From NCBI GenBank assembly GCA_033765305.1, contig JANRID010000028.1:1-64000 (forward strand): a stretch of DNA of 64,000 bases, in the 5' to 3' direction. This document shows positions 17,291 to 26,465 of the stretch, piece after piece. Position 1 is the stretch's first letter; every line of letters starts with the position of its first letter. A program made the translations under genes and the position numbers. This DNA comes from RDXT01 sp033765305. Its GTDB lineage: Bacteria; Bacteroidota; Bacteroidia; J057. The notes beneath the pieces were generated by a model that saw only the letters and a program-made list of their open reading frames with translations, did not search any database and had not been told where the DNA came from.

Positions 17291-18100
17291 TCAGAAGTTG
17301 GAGCTCAGCACGGTAAGGGACTCGCCGTTGGCGGCCTTGATGCCGGTGTCGAGCGTGCAGGTGCCGGAGCAGTTGCCTTCGCAGTAGGTCACTCCGCTCG
17401 ACTTCTTCAGGGTGCAGGAGCCGGAAGTACAGCTGCAGGATGCGGCAGCAGACAGAATGAGTCCGCCCTGGGCTTCGACGAAGCTTTTGGGCATCGATAC
17501 AATGCCGATCCGGCCTGCAATCACCACCGGTGTCTGCACCTGCATGCCGCCCGCGGGCGCCTGGGCGAGGAACTGCGACACCTGAGCGCTGATCCCGTCG
17601 ATCTGGAGCATCCAGTCTGCAACTGCGGCCAGGTTCTGCAGGTCGTTCCGGTTTGCGAAGCGGGGCTTGCTGCCGCGCTGCACGAAACCGCCCTGGCGCA
17701 TCGTCTGAAATTCGCCGCCGGCGCCGGGTGCTTTGAAAGAAACCGTGCCGCTGCAGGCGCTGCAGCCGTCGCTCATCACGCAGCCTTTCTGCCCCCAGCC
17801 GGACGAAGGCGAGCAGCCGCTGCCGCTCGTGCAGGTGCAGGAGATTTTGACCGACGTGATCCCGGTGATCGTCTGGCCGGCTTCCGTAATCGCGACATAC
17901 TCCCAGCCGCTGGGCGCTGTCACCACGACCGTGTTCGGATCGAGCTTGCGCTCCGTGGCGTTGACGGGCACCCAGGCGGCGCCGGGCGCCAGCTTGGCGG
18001 TTTCCGTGCGGACGGCTTCGGCAGCCGGGGTGCGGGGGTTCAGCCAGCTCAGGCCAAGGCCAGCCAGGCCGACCGACAGGGTCAGTAAGAGGGTTTTCAT
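17291..18100 (-). CDS. Cysteine-rich secreted protein
   Basis: A 269-residue secreted protein with a hydrophobic N-terminal segment (residues 3-20). Twelve cysteines occur in two clusters of six. The first cluster is C-x-C-x5-C-x10-C-x5-C-x2-C; the second, near the C-terminus, is C-x-C-x4-C-x10-C-x3-C-x3-C. Both begin with a CTSGS-like segment, so they look like two copies of one disulphide module or metal site separated by about 110 residues. I recognise no family. It is the first gene of the three-gene set, 79 bases before the astacin gene, and could be a substrate, inhibitor or structural partner of that protease. Confidence 0.7.
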   Translation of the reverse strand: MKTLLLTLSVGLAGLGLSWLNPRTPAAEAVRTETAKLAPGAAWVPVNATERKLDPNTVVVTAPSGWEYVAITEAGQTITGITSVKISCTCTSGSGCSPSSGWGQKGCVMSDGCSACSGTVSFKAPGAGGEFQTMRQGGFVQRGSKPRFANRNDLQNLAAVADWMLQIDGISAQVSQFLAQAPAGGMQVQTPVVIAGRIGIVSMPKSFVEAQGGLILSAAASCSCTSGSCTLKKSSGVTYCEGNCSGTCTLDTGIKAANGESLTVLSSNF

Positions 18101-18328
18101 ATACAATACAGGTTAAAAATGAGTGTTCTTCCGGGTTTGCGGGAAAATGGGCAGGGTTTGGGCGATATTTCAGGGTGGTTGAGGGCAGTCCGGGCCGATT
18201 CGGGCCTGAAACCGGGGATATTGCCCCTGTTCAGATCCGGGATTCAGCAGGATGATACAAAGATGCGGCCTGCATTCCCCGCATGCCTCACCCGCTGGGG
18301 TGATATTGAAGGATTACCCGCCCGCAGC

Positions 18329-18368
18329 AAACAAAAAAGCGCAGCGGCCTCCGGATGGAGGCTGCTGC
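18329..18368 (-). terminator. Terminator after superoxide dismutase gene
   Basis: A 12-bp stem (18341-18352 paired with 18357-18368, one G-T pair, loop GGAT) is followed on the reverse strand by GCTTTTTTGTTT. It lies 30 bases past the sod stop codon. Confidence 0.85.
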
Positions 18369-18398
18369 GCAGCAGAACATCGGTCCTGTTGTCCGGGC

Positions 18399-19004
18399 TT
18401 ACTTCATCCGGGCCGCCACCGCGTCCCAGTCGATCACGTTGAAGAACGCGGCCACGTAATCCGGACGGCGGTTCTGGTAGTGGAGGTAGTAGGCATGCTC
18501 CCATACATCGAGGCCCAGCAGCGGGGTGCCGCGCTCGGCTTCGGCCACCACATCCATCAGGGGGTTGTCCTGGTTGGGGGTGGAGGTCACGGCCAGGGAG
18601 CCGTCGGCTTTCTGGATGAGCCAGGCCCAGCCGGAGCCGAAGCGGGTAGCTGCAGCCTGGGAGAAGGCCTTCTTAAAGTCGTCGAAAGAGCCGAAGGCCT
18701 TCGCGATGGCCGCAGCCAGCGCGCCGCCGGGTTCGCCGCCGGCGTTGGGGGCCATCAGGGTCCAGAACAGGGAGTGGTTGTAATGGCCGCCGCCGTTGTT
18801 GCGGACCGCCATCGGATAGGCCGAGATGCCGGCCATCAGGGCTTCGAGGGTCATCGACTCGGCAGGCGTGCCCTGAACAGCCGCGTTGAGGTTGTTCACA
18901 TAGGCGGCATGGTGCTTGCCGTGGTGGATCTCCATCGTGCGGGCGTCGATGTGCGGTTCGAGCGCATCCGGCGCGTAGGGAAGTGCGGGGAGGGTGAATG
19001 CCAT
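18399..19004 (-). CDS. sodA: Superoxide dismutase (Mn/Fe type)
   Basis: A 201-residue cytoplasmic superoxide dismutase that converts superoxide to oxygen and hydrogen peroxide. The metal ligands are visible: His in IHHGKHHAAYV, His in GGHYNHSLFW, and Asp and His in LDVWEHAYYLHY. The Gly-rich NNGGGHYNH together with the Gln just before DNPLM follows the Mn-type pattern, but a cambialistic enzyme cannot be excluded. There is no signal peptide. A TAACTTTC box on the reverse strand (19048-19055) lies about 45 bases before the ATG, and a strong terminator follows the gene, so it appears to be monocistronic. Confidence 0.96.
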   Translation of the reverse strand: MAFTLPALPYAPDALEPHIDARTMEIHHGKHHAAYVNNLNAAVQGTPAESMTLEALMAGISAYPMAVRNNGGGHYNHSLFWTLMAPNAGGEPGGALAAAIAKAFGSFDDFKKAFSQAAATRFGSGWAWLIQKADGSLAVTSTPNQDNPLMDVVAEAERGTPLLGLDVWEHAYYLHYQNRRPDYVAAFFNVIDWDAVAARMK

Positions 19005-19128
19005 AGATCACTAGGTTAAACCAACAGGTACAACCCCGAAGGGGCGGGAAAGTTAGCAAAAAGACGGGCAATCCTCCACGCAAATGCGTTCCGGCCCTGA
19101 GCAGATGCGGCCATGCTGCTTATCTAAT

Positions 19129-19159
19129 TTTGATTGCAAATATTTTCTGCTTATCTTTG
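19129..19159 (+). promoter_or_regulatory. Promoter of the topoisomerase IV B gene
   Basis: TTTG (19129-19132), 19 bases of spacer, then TATCTTTG (19152-19159) gives an exact match to the Bacteroidota promoter. It lies 23 bases before ATG 19183 and supports that start over the in-frame ATG at 19084. Confidence 0.85.
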
Positions 19160-19182
19160 GCTTGCACACAGTGTTAGCAATC

Positions 19183-21081
19183 ATGGCAGAAGCGAAAAAT
19201 CCCACGTACAACGAGGACAGCATCAAATCCCTGGACTGGCGGGAGCATATACGCCTGCGTCCTGGCATGTATATCGGCAAGCTGGGCGATGGCGCCTCTC
19301 CGGACGACGGGATCTACATCCTCGTCAAGGAGGTCATCGACAACTCCATGGACGAATACTTCATGGGCTTCGGCAGCCGCATCAATGTGGAGGTCAAAAA
19401 CGGCGAGGTCATCGTCCGCGACTACGGCCGGGGCATCCCCCTGGGCAAGGTCATCGACTGCGTCTCCCGCATCAACACCGGCGGTAAATACGACTCCGAG
19501 GCGTTCAAGAAGTCCGTCGGCCTCAACGGGGTCGGCACCAAGGCCGTCAACGCCCTTTCGGAATACTTCCGCGTGGAATCGGTCCGGGACGGCAAAAAGA
19601 AGGTGGCTGAATTCGAGCAGGGTATGCTCATCAAGGACCACCCCATTGTTCCCTCCGCCGAAGACGCCGGCACCACCGTCGTCTTCCGGCCCGATGCCGG
19701 CATCTTCCGCAACTACCGCTTCCTTCCCGAATACCTCGAAACCCAGATCCGCAATTACGCCTACCTCAACGCGGGACTGCCCATTTACCTCAACGGCGAA
19801 AAATACATCTCCAAGAACGGCCTGCTCGATCTGCTTGAAAGCAAAACCAACGCCGAAGATCTCCGCTACCCCATCATCCACCTCAAAGGCGCAGACATCG
19901 AGCTCGCCCTCACCCACGGCAACGACTACGGGGAGGAATATTACACCTTCGTCAATGGCCAGTACACCTCGCAGGGCGGCACCCACCTGCAGGCTTTCCG
20001 CGAAGCCATTGTAAAAGTCATCCGCGACTTCTATAAAAAATCCTTCGACGTAGCCGATATCCGCTCCTCCATCATCGCCGCGGTCAGCATCCGCGTCCAG
20101 GAGCCTGTGTTCGAATCCCAGACCAAGACCAAGCTCGGCTCCATCAACATGGCCCCCGACGGGCCGGCCGTCCGCTCATTCATCCACGACTTTCTCTCCA
20201 AGGAGCTGGACAACTTCCTCCACAAGCACCCGGCCGTTTCCGAAGCGCTCCTCAAGCGCATCCAGCAGTCGGAGCGCGAGCGGAAAGAAATTGCCGGAAT
20301 CAAGGACCTCGCCCGCCAGCGCGCCAAAAAGGCCAGCCTGCACAATAAAAAGCTGCGCGACTGCCGCTACCACCTCAGCGATAAAAAGGCGCCTGAGGAA
20401 ATGGCCCTTGCCTCCATGCTCTTCATCACCGAAGGCGACTCAGCCAGCGGTTCGCTCACCAAAGCCCGCAACGTCAATAGCCAGGCCGTATTCAGCCTGC
20501 GCGGCAAGCCGCTCAACTGCTTCGGCCTGACTAAAAAGGTCGTGTACGAAAATGAGGAGTTCAACCTCCTCCAGCATGCCCTCAATATCGAGGACGGCAT
20601 CGAGGGCCTCCGCTACAACCACGTCGTCATCTCCACCGACGCCGATGTGGACGGCATGCACATCCGCCTCCTGCTGCTGACCTTCTTCCTGCAGTTTTTC
20701 CCCGATCTGGTCCGGGGCGGCCACCTCTATATCCTCGAAACGCCGCTCTTCCGTGTGCGGGACAAGCGCCAGACCTTCTACTGCTATTCCGAAGAGGAAA
20801 AACAGGCAGCAATGGCCAAGCTGGGCGCCAAAGCCGAGATCACCCGCTTCAAAGGCCTGGGAGAGATCTCCCCGGATGAATTCGGCCAGTTCATCGGCAA
20901 CGACATCCGCCTCCAGCCCGTTCTCCTGCGGTCCGATACCCAGATCCGCAAGGTGCTGGAGTATTATATGGGCAAAAATACTCCCGACCGCCAGCAGTTC
21001 ATCATCGAAAACCTGCGGATCGAGCTGGACTCCCCCGTTACTGCAGCAGAACCGGCCCCTGAACTGGAGCTCGCGCAGTAA
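19183..21081 (+). CDS. parE: DNA topoisomerase IV subunit B (GyrB/ParE family)
   Basis: A 632-residue type IIA topoisomerase ATPase subunit that, with a ParC partner not encoded here, decatenates chromosomes using ATP. Seen in order: the GHKL ATPase domain with VKEVIDNSMDE, the GRGIPLG and GVGTKAVNA ATP-lid motifs, the transducer domain with QTKTKLGS, and the TOPRIM domain with ITEGDSASG and the metal-binding TDADVDGMHI, ending in the GLGEISPDEF region. The length and the QTKTKLGS/RFKGLGEI sequences match Bacteroidota topoisomerase IV rather than the longer gyrase B. ATG 19183 is chosen from the promoter position and the MAEAKN start. Confidence 0.93.
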   Translation: MAEAKNPTYNEDSIKSLDWREHIRLRPGMYIGKLGDGASPDDGIYILVKEVIDNSMDEYFMGFGSRINVEVKNGEVIVRDYGRGIPLGKVIDCVSRINTGGKYDSEAFKKSVGLNGVGTKAVNALSEYFRVESVRDGKKKVAEFEQGMLIKDHPIVPSAEDAGTTVVFRPDAGIFRNYRFLPEYLETQIRNYAYLNAGLPIYLNGEKYISKNGLLDLLESKTNAEDLRYPIIHLKGADIELALTHGNDYGEEYYTFVNGQYTSQGGTHLQAFREAIVKVIRDFYKKSFDVADIRSSIIAAVSIRVQEPVFESQTKTKLGSINMAPDGPAVRSFIHDFLSKELDNFLHKHPAVSEALLKRIQQSERERKEIAGIKDLARQRAKKASLHNKKLRDCRYHLSDKKAPEEMALASMLFITEGDSASGSLTKARNVNSQAVFSLRGKPLNCFGLTKKVVYENEEFNLLQHALNIEDGIEGLRYNHVVISTDADVDGMHIRLLLLTFFLQFFPDLVRGGHLYILETPLFRVRDKRQTFYCYSEEEKQAAMAKLGAKAEITRFKGLGEISPDEFGQFIGNDIRLQPVLLRSDTQIRKVLEYYMGKNTPDRQQFIIENLRIELDSPVTAAEPAPELELAQ

Positions 21082-21189
21082 TGCTGCCCCGGCGGGTGCA
21101 ACGGAAAGCCCGCTACCCCGTACCTGTACGTATTCTGCCGCCAATCCGCAGCATACCTTGTGGACCCGCCGACCTGATCCGCACATCCC

Positions 21190-24186
21190 ATGAGCCTCCG
21201 TCAGCAGCGCTGGGCATTTTTTATTGCCGCACTGGCCCTGGTGGTCTTCGCCACCTGGTATGTGCAGCGTGCGCCTGCACAGCGGGACGGTATCCCGTTC
21301 CTGGATGAAGACAGCGCATGGGCGGATTCGGTGCTGCGCGAGCTGAGCGAAACAGAAAAGCTCGCACAGCTGATGACCATCGTCTGGGACAGCCTGCCGC
21401 CAGCGGACTCACTGGGCCGGCGGACTGCGGCATGGCCTGCCGGAATGAGCCCCGGCGGCCTGATTGTCAACGGATCCGGACCGGCCGCGCTGCGCGCTGC
21501 TGCTGCCGGGTTCCAGCGCAGCGCAGCCCTGCCGCTGCTCATCGGCAGCCGCCACCAGCCCGATGCCGACTCCGGCATTGCCCTGCCCGCTTCGGTCTCC
21601 CTCGGCGCCATCCGCGACGCTGCGCTTCTGCACGAGGCCGGCGATGCGCTGGGATTGCACGCCCGCAGCATCGGCCTCCAGTGGCTTCTGCTGCCTTCGC
21701 TCGAATCCGCCTGGACGCCCGACAACGCGGAATGGCTTCCCGCACGGACGGCAGAAGTCTCCGCAGGCCTCCAGGACCGCTTTGTGCTGGCTGCCGCCAG
21801 CCCCGTGAGTGCCTATTTCCCCCTCGAAAAGGACAGTGTCCGGCGTGAGCAGCTTCTCCGGCCCTACCGCCTGCTCACCGGGAGCGGCCTCTCCGGATGG
21901 GTGCTCGGAACCGGGGTCTGGGGCTATGTTCATCCGGCCGACCGCGCCGAGGCTGCCGTGCGCGACTACGCACGCACCTGGCTGGGGTACGAGGGGCTGA
22001 TGCTTGCCCCTGTGCCGGACAGCGTGCGCTCCGTGCAGGTCCGCGTCGAACAGGGGCTGAAGGCAGGCGCCGATCAGCTGCTCGTAGCCGCGCCGCATGC
22101 AGCGGAAGCCTGGGATGCCCTGCAGCAGGCCTGGCGCCGCAGGCTCATCAGCGAGAAGGAACTCAACGGGCGCGTCCGGCGCATGCTGCTGGCCAAAGCC
22201 TGGACCCGTGCGCCCGAGGCCTGGCGCCAGGCCCGCCAGCCCGCAGCCGCAGCCCGGCCCGCCGCACCGTATGCTGCGCTCAACCGCAAGCTGGAGCGCG
22301 CATCCCTCACGCTGATCCGGGACTCCCTGCGTCTTACGCCCCCCGGGCGCATGGATTTCCGCTGTCCGCTGGTGCTCACCATCGGCACATCGCTGCCGGC
22401 GCTCGAGCACCAGTTCCAGCTGTACGGCGTCGAAACCTTCCGGCGCATCGCGGCAGGCCCGCGCGACCGGCTGCCGGCCCTGAGCCCGGAGCTTGCCGGA
22501 TACGATCCGCTGTATATTGTGCTGGCCGGCGTGCAGCTGGATTCTCTGGCCGATGAGGCCTTCCTCCGCTCGCTTGCCGCCCTGGCCCGGCAGACGCCGG
22601 TGATGACGCTGCACCTCGGCGACCCCGCCAACCTGCCCCTGCTCCAGGGGCTTCCTGCACTCATGCAGGGCTACAGCCTGGATGCAGGCACGCAGGCGCT
22701 GGCGGTGCAGGCCCTGATGGGCGGCGTATCTGCCGACGGCCTGCTGCCTTTCAGCCAGGGGCCCAGGCTGCGCTTCGGCACAGGCATCGCCACGCAGGCC
22801 GTGCGGCTCGCCTACAGTCCGCCCGAGTCCGCAGGGCTGGACGGCAGTCTGCTGGCTCAGATCGATTCGGTTGCCCTGCGGGCAATTGCCGGAGGTGCCA
22901 TGCCCGGATGCCAGATCCTCCTGGCCAAAGACGGCCAGGTCTTCTATCACAAGGCATTCGGAACCCATACCTATGATCCGGGCAGCCAGCAGGTAGCGTG
23001 GACGGATCTCTACGACATCGCCTCCGTCACCAAGGCTGCCGCTACCACGCTGGCTGTGATGAAGCTCTCGGATTTCGGGGCGATGGAGCCGGACATGACG
23101 TTGGGAGAAATTTTCAGCAGCTACCGCACCGTGGACGAGATCCTGAGCCGGGACTCGCTCATGCTGCCCCGTGCGGCAGCCGGCGCCGATACCAGCACCC
23201 GCCGGCTCATCAGCAGCCAGCGGGCCGGCGGTCTTCAGATTTCGGTGGACTGGATTCCGAAAGGGGCGGACTCGGTCAAAATTCTCCGCACCACGTACCG
23301 CAGCGGCGTGCAGGCCCGGCCGGCCATCTATGATCTTACCCTGGCCGAACTGCTGACGCATCATTCCGGGCTGCCGGAAGCGCTGCCCATTTACCGGTAT
23401 CTGTCCAACCGGCGGGGCGAGCCGCCCTATTATGCCAGCCGTCCAGGGCCCGCGCATAGCTGGCCAGTAGCCCGCAGCCTGTACATCCGGCCCAGTTATT
23501 TTTCGCAATTCTGGGCTGATATTCAAGCACTTCCCATTGATCCTGAAAAACCCTACCGCTACAGCGACGTCAATCTGGCCCTGCTGCAGCTGGCTGCGGA
23601 CAGCATCACCGGCGTTTCGCTTGCCGATTTCACCCGGGAATATTTCTACCATCCGATGGGCCTGCGGCGCCTGACCTATCAGCCGCGGCGCTTCTTTTCC
23701 GAGTCCCAGCTCGTGCCTACGGAGCTCGACCGGGGCTGGCGGCGCCAGCTGGTCCACGGCTATGTGCATGATCCGTCAGCGGCTATTCTGGGCGGCGTGG
23801 CCGGCAATGCCGGCCTTTTTTCCAATGCCAACGACCTGGCGCACCTCTTTCAGATGCTGCTCGACGGCGGCAGCTACGGCGGCGTGCCCCTGCTCAGCCC
23901 TGAAACGGTCTCGCTCTTCACCCGCAGGCATGCCGGGCACCGGGGCTACGGCTTCGATCTGCCGCCCGAAAGCGGCGACTACCTGCTCTCCGCCCGCGCT
24001 TCGCAGCGTACGTTCGGGCATACCGGCTTCACCGGCTCCTGCGTATGGGCCGATCCGGATGCGGGGCTGATCTTCGTATTTCTCTCCAACCGGGTGCATC
24101 CCTCCGCTGCCAACTGGAAACTGAATACCTGGAAGGTGCGGCAGCAGATCCACGATCTGGCCTATCAGGCGATCCGGATTCCCTGA
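21190..24186 (+). CDS. Degenerate GH3 domain fused to serine beta-lactamase/esterase
   Basis: A 998-residue envelope protein anchored by an N-terminal membrane segment (residues 8-24). Residues about 35-360 follow the outline of a family 3 glycoside hydrolase (NagZ-like). The KHFPGHG loop, however, is replaced by SPVSAYFPLEKDSV, and the segment that normally carries the catalytic Asp reads GLMLAPVP (Pro 274 at the Asp position), so the sugar hydrolase site looks dead. Residues about 565-990 form a class C beta-lactamase-like serine hydrolase with S612-V-T-K, Y791-S-D and H944-T-G, all intact. Similar full-length fusions with active GH3 domains occur in Bacteroidota and are linked to peptidoglycan turnover. 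It follows parE by 108 bases. Confidence 0.85.
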   Translation: MSLRQQRWAFFIAALALVVFATWYVQRAPAQRDGIPFLDEDSAWADSVLRELSETEKLAQLMTIVWDSLPPADSLGRRTAAWPAGMSPGGLIVNGSGPAALRAAAAGFQRSAALPLLIGSRHQPDADSGIALPASVSLGAIRDAALLHEAGDALGLHARSIGLQWLLLPSLESAWTPDNAEWLPARTAEVSAGLQDRFVLAAASPVSAYFPLEKDSVRREQLLRPYRLLTGSGLSGWVLGTGVWGYVHPADRAEAAVRDYARTWLGYEGLMLAPVPDSVRSVQVRVEQGLKAGADQLLVAAPHAAEAWDALQQAWRRRLISEKELNGRVRRMLLAKAWTRAPEAWRQARQPAAAARPAAPYAALNRKLERASLTLIRDSLRLTPPGRMDFRCPLVLTIGTSLPALEHQFQLYGVETFRRIAAGPRDRLPALSPELAGYDPLYIVLAGVQLDSLADEAFLRSLAALARQTPVMTLHLGDPANLPLLQGLPALMQGYSLDAGTQALAVQALMGGVSADGLLPFSQGPRLRFGTGIATQAVRLAYSPPESAGLDGSLLAQIDSVALRAIAGGAMPGCQILLAKDGQVFYHKAFGTHTYDPGSQQVAWTDLYDIASVTKAAATTLAVMKLSDFGAMEPDMTLGEIFSSYRTVDEILSRDSLMLPRAAAGADTSTRRLISSQRAGGLQISVDWIPKGADSVKILRTTYRSGVQARPAIYDLTLAELLTHHSGLPEALPIYRYLSNRRGEPPYYASRPGPAHSWPVARSLYIRPSYFSQFWADIQALPIDPEKPYRYSDVNLALLQLAADSITGVSLADFTREYFYHPMGLRRLTYQPRRFFSESQLVPTELDRGWRRQLVHGYVHDPSAAILGGVAGNAGLFSNANDLAHLFQMLLDGGSYGGVPLLSPETVSLFTRRHAGHRGYGFDLPPESGDYLLSARASQRTFGHTGFTGSCVWADPDAGLIFVFLSNRVHPSAANWKLNTWKVRQQIHDLAYQAIRIP

Positions 24187-24194
24187 CCTTGCGC

Positions 24195-26465
24195 TCAGCG
24201 CTCGCGGCGGGCCAGCAGCCGGGGACGGTACAGGGCGCTGAGTGCGCTGAATGCCTGCTGATTGTGCGGCTGGCGCAGGGCTGCCCGGATATCGGCTTTT
24301 TCCCGGTGGGTCAGATGCCAGCTCAGCGAAGCGGTGTGGCGCTCGGATTCGCGGGGATATTCAATCGTAATCACCTCTACCGGCCCCCGGTACCACTCCT
24401 GCACAAACTCCAGCAGGTAGTCGTTCGACATATCTTTGGACTCTGCCATCGAGTACAGGCCCCCGCTGAGCGGCGCGAAAACCGCGCCCAGCAAGCCCGT
24501 CTTGGAAGCGTCCTTGATCGGGTCCTTGCGGTTGTTGTCCCGGATTTGCAGAAAAACCACCCCGCGGGTATGGGCCTCGAACCAGTCGTGAAACTCGAAG
24601 AGGTAGCGCAGCGAGGTGCGGGTGCCGTAATTGTCGATCGCCCCGGCATCCATCACCTCCATGACCGGCGTGCTGGGCAGCTCCACGAGCGGCAGCACGA
24701 TGGGAAAGGTGGCGTTCATCCGCAGCGCGGTGGTCATGAGCAGGCTGTCCGGCTCATGGCGGCTGAATAAGCGGCGGAACTCCACGCCGTAGGCCTTCGA
24801 ATCGTAGGAGTCGGTGATGGGATTGGGGCGGGAGAGGAAGGAAACCGGATTGGAACTCACATAGAGCGGCCGTCCCTGGTTGATGATGGTAGGGGTGAGA
24901 ATGAGCGGCGGAATCCGGCCTGCGCGTTCGGCAGCAGCATAATCGCCGATGCGGCGCCCGGCCAGCTCCGGCAGATTTTGTGCGATCTGGTCGTCGAAGG
25001 CATAGCCGGTTTCGCGGTCGTACGTATGGCGGCCTACCTGCACCTGGCGGTGCGGGAAGAGCACATCGGTGACGTTCCGGAAGAGAATGCGGTTGAGCAC
25101 ATCTTTCGAGACATTCGACGCCTCCTGCTCCGTAAGGCCAAGGCTGCCCGGCTGTCCGGATCTTCGGAACATCCACTCCCGGAAATAGGCCTGCCCGAAC
25201 ATGCCGCCCGAAGCGCCGGTCATCAGCCGGATTTCGTCGGTAGCCCGGCCGCCGGTGACGCTGTCGAGCTGCATCAGCACCTGCATCGTCCAGTAGGCCG
25301 ACCGCAGCCCACCGCCGGAGGACATGACAAAGATGGCCCGGGGCCGGGCTTTAGGCCCGTATGCCGCCTGGTAGCGGTCTTTCCACGCTTCCAGCATGGC
25401 CAGCGTCTGCTTGTGGTCTGCCTGGATGCTGTCCGGGCTGGTCAGGCTGGCAAGCTGGGCCTCCGTGTACGGCACCGGCGCAGCCGTATAGTCCATTCCG
25501 AATGCCTGGTTGCGCTCCTGAAACCACGAGGTCTGATTGTACAGCCAGATCACCCCGGCTACCACCGCCACGGTCAGAATTCCCGCCCGGCGGAACCAGA
25601 AGGCCAGGGCCCCCAGCACCAGCAGCGCCAGCGAGAAAATCAGCAGAAAACTGGCGCCCGCCGGCAGCTGAAAGTTGCTGCGCGTATCCAGAATGCCCAG
25701 CCCGCCGATCATGGCGAAGACCAGCACCTGAAAGATCAGGAGCCGGCCGTGGTGCTGGTTGAGCATCCGGACGATCTCCCGGAAGCTCGAATGATCATCC
25801 GGATCCACCAGCGCGATGCGCATCGGCAGGCTGAGGTAGAAGGCAGTATCCTGCGGCCGGCGGAAGCTCTCCCTCGCCCGGTCCAGAATCACCCGGCGCT
25901 TGTGCGGCCCCGGATTCGACCCCAGCCGGCGCTCCAGCTGCTTCCCAAACCGGTACAGCACGCCCCTGCGCGCAAAAAAATACGTCGCAGATACGACGAA
26001 TACTGCCGCCAGCCCCAGCATCAGGCTGAGAATATTGCCTGCCGTCTCCCACGTAAGGCCGTTGGTGCGGATGTGATAGGCTGCGAAGGAGCTGAAGTAC
26101 ACCGCAAGGAAGAGCCCTGGCGTGAGAAAGTTATTGAGCGCGAAGGTGAAAAAGGGATTCGGATCCAGGGCGATGAAGTGGAAGCGGTAGCTCTCGTTGA
26201 TGTACAGCGTAATGGTATAGGCAAACAGAAACATCCCCAGCGCTGCTCCTACGAGCAGGATGCTCAGGTAGCTCTCCGATCCCTGGTATTCCGGCTCGAG
26301 AAACAGAAAGGCGCCGCCGAAGTTTTTGCCTACCAGACCGGTCTGCAGGCCCAGCACCAGCAGCCAGAAGAACAGCAGCACCCGGTAGTGCTGCACATGC
26401 CGCACGAGCAGCTGCACCGGCAGCGACTGATTGAGCAGGATGAAGAGGTTCTCCCAGGTTTTCAT
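24195..26465 (-). CDS. Patatin-like phospholipase with N-terminal membrane domain
   Basis: A 756-residue protein. The first ~320 residues contain about seven membrane helices, including segments near residues 28-45, 70-90, 110-130, 145-165, 240-258, 270-290 and 293-310. The C-terminal half is a patatin-type lipase: the oxyanion motif SSGGGLRSA, the nucleophile elbow TGASGGMFG with the catalytic Ser, and the catalytic Asp in MDAGAIDNYGTR. It probably cleaves phospholipids or other acyl esters at the inner-membrane surface. The stop codon lies 8 bases from that of the upstream fusion gene, which is convergent. The function of the membrane domain is unknown. Confidence 0.85.
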   Translation of the reverse strand: MKTWENLFILLNQSLPVQLLVRHVQHYRVLLFFWLLVLGLQTGLVGKNFGGAFLFLEPEYQGSESYLSILLVGAALGMFLFAYTITLYINESYRFHFIALDPNPFFTFALNNFLTPGLFLAVYFSSFAAYHIRTNGLTWETAGNILSLMLGLAAVFVVSATYFFARRGVLYRFGKQLERRLGSNPGPHKRRVILDRARESFRRPQDTAFYLSLPMRIALVDPDDHSSFREIVRMLNQHHGRLLIFQVLVFAMIGGLGILDTRSNFQLPAGASFLLIFSLALLVLGALAFWFRRAGILTVAVVAGVIWLYNQTSWFQERNQAFGMDYTAAPVPYTEAQLASLTSPDSIQADHKQTLAMLEAWKDRYQAAYGPKARPRAIFVMSSGGGLRSAYWTMQVLMQLDSVTGGRATDEIRLMTGASGGMFGQAYFREWMFRRSGQPGSLGLTEQEASNVSKDVLNRILFRNVTDVLFPHRQVQVGRHTYDRETGYAFDDQIAQNLPELAGRRIGDYAAAERAGRIPPLILTPTIINQGRPLYVSSNPVSFLSRPNPITDSYDSKAYGVEFRRLFSRHEPDSLLMTTALRMNATFPIVLPLVELPSTPVMEVMDAGAIDNYGTRTSLRYLFEFHDWFEAHTRGVVFLQIRDNNRKDPIKDASKTGLLGAVFAPLSGGLYSMAESKDMSNDYLLEFVQEWYRGPVEVITIEYPRESERHTASLSWHLTHREKADIRAALRQPHNQQAFSALSALYRPRLLARRER

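Noticed and set aside
21409..23769. Reverse-strand open frame of 786 codons inside the GH3/beta-lactamase gene
   Set aside because: It is a shadow frame of a gene with intact catalytic motifs and has no family signal.
24045..24770. Forward open frame of 241 codons after the fusion gene
   Set aside because: It spans the end of the fusion gene in another frame and lies antisense to the patatin gene, where the lipase motifs are clear.
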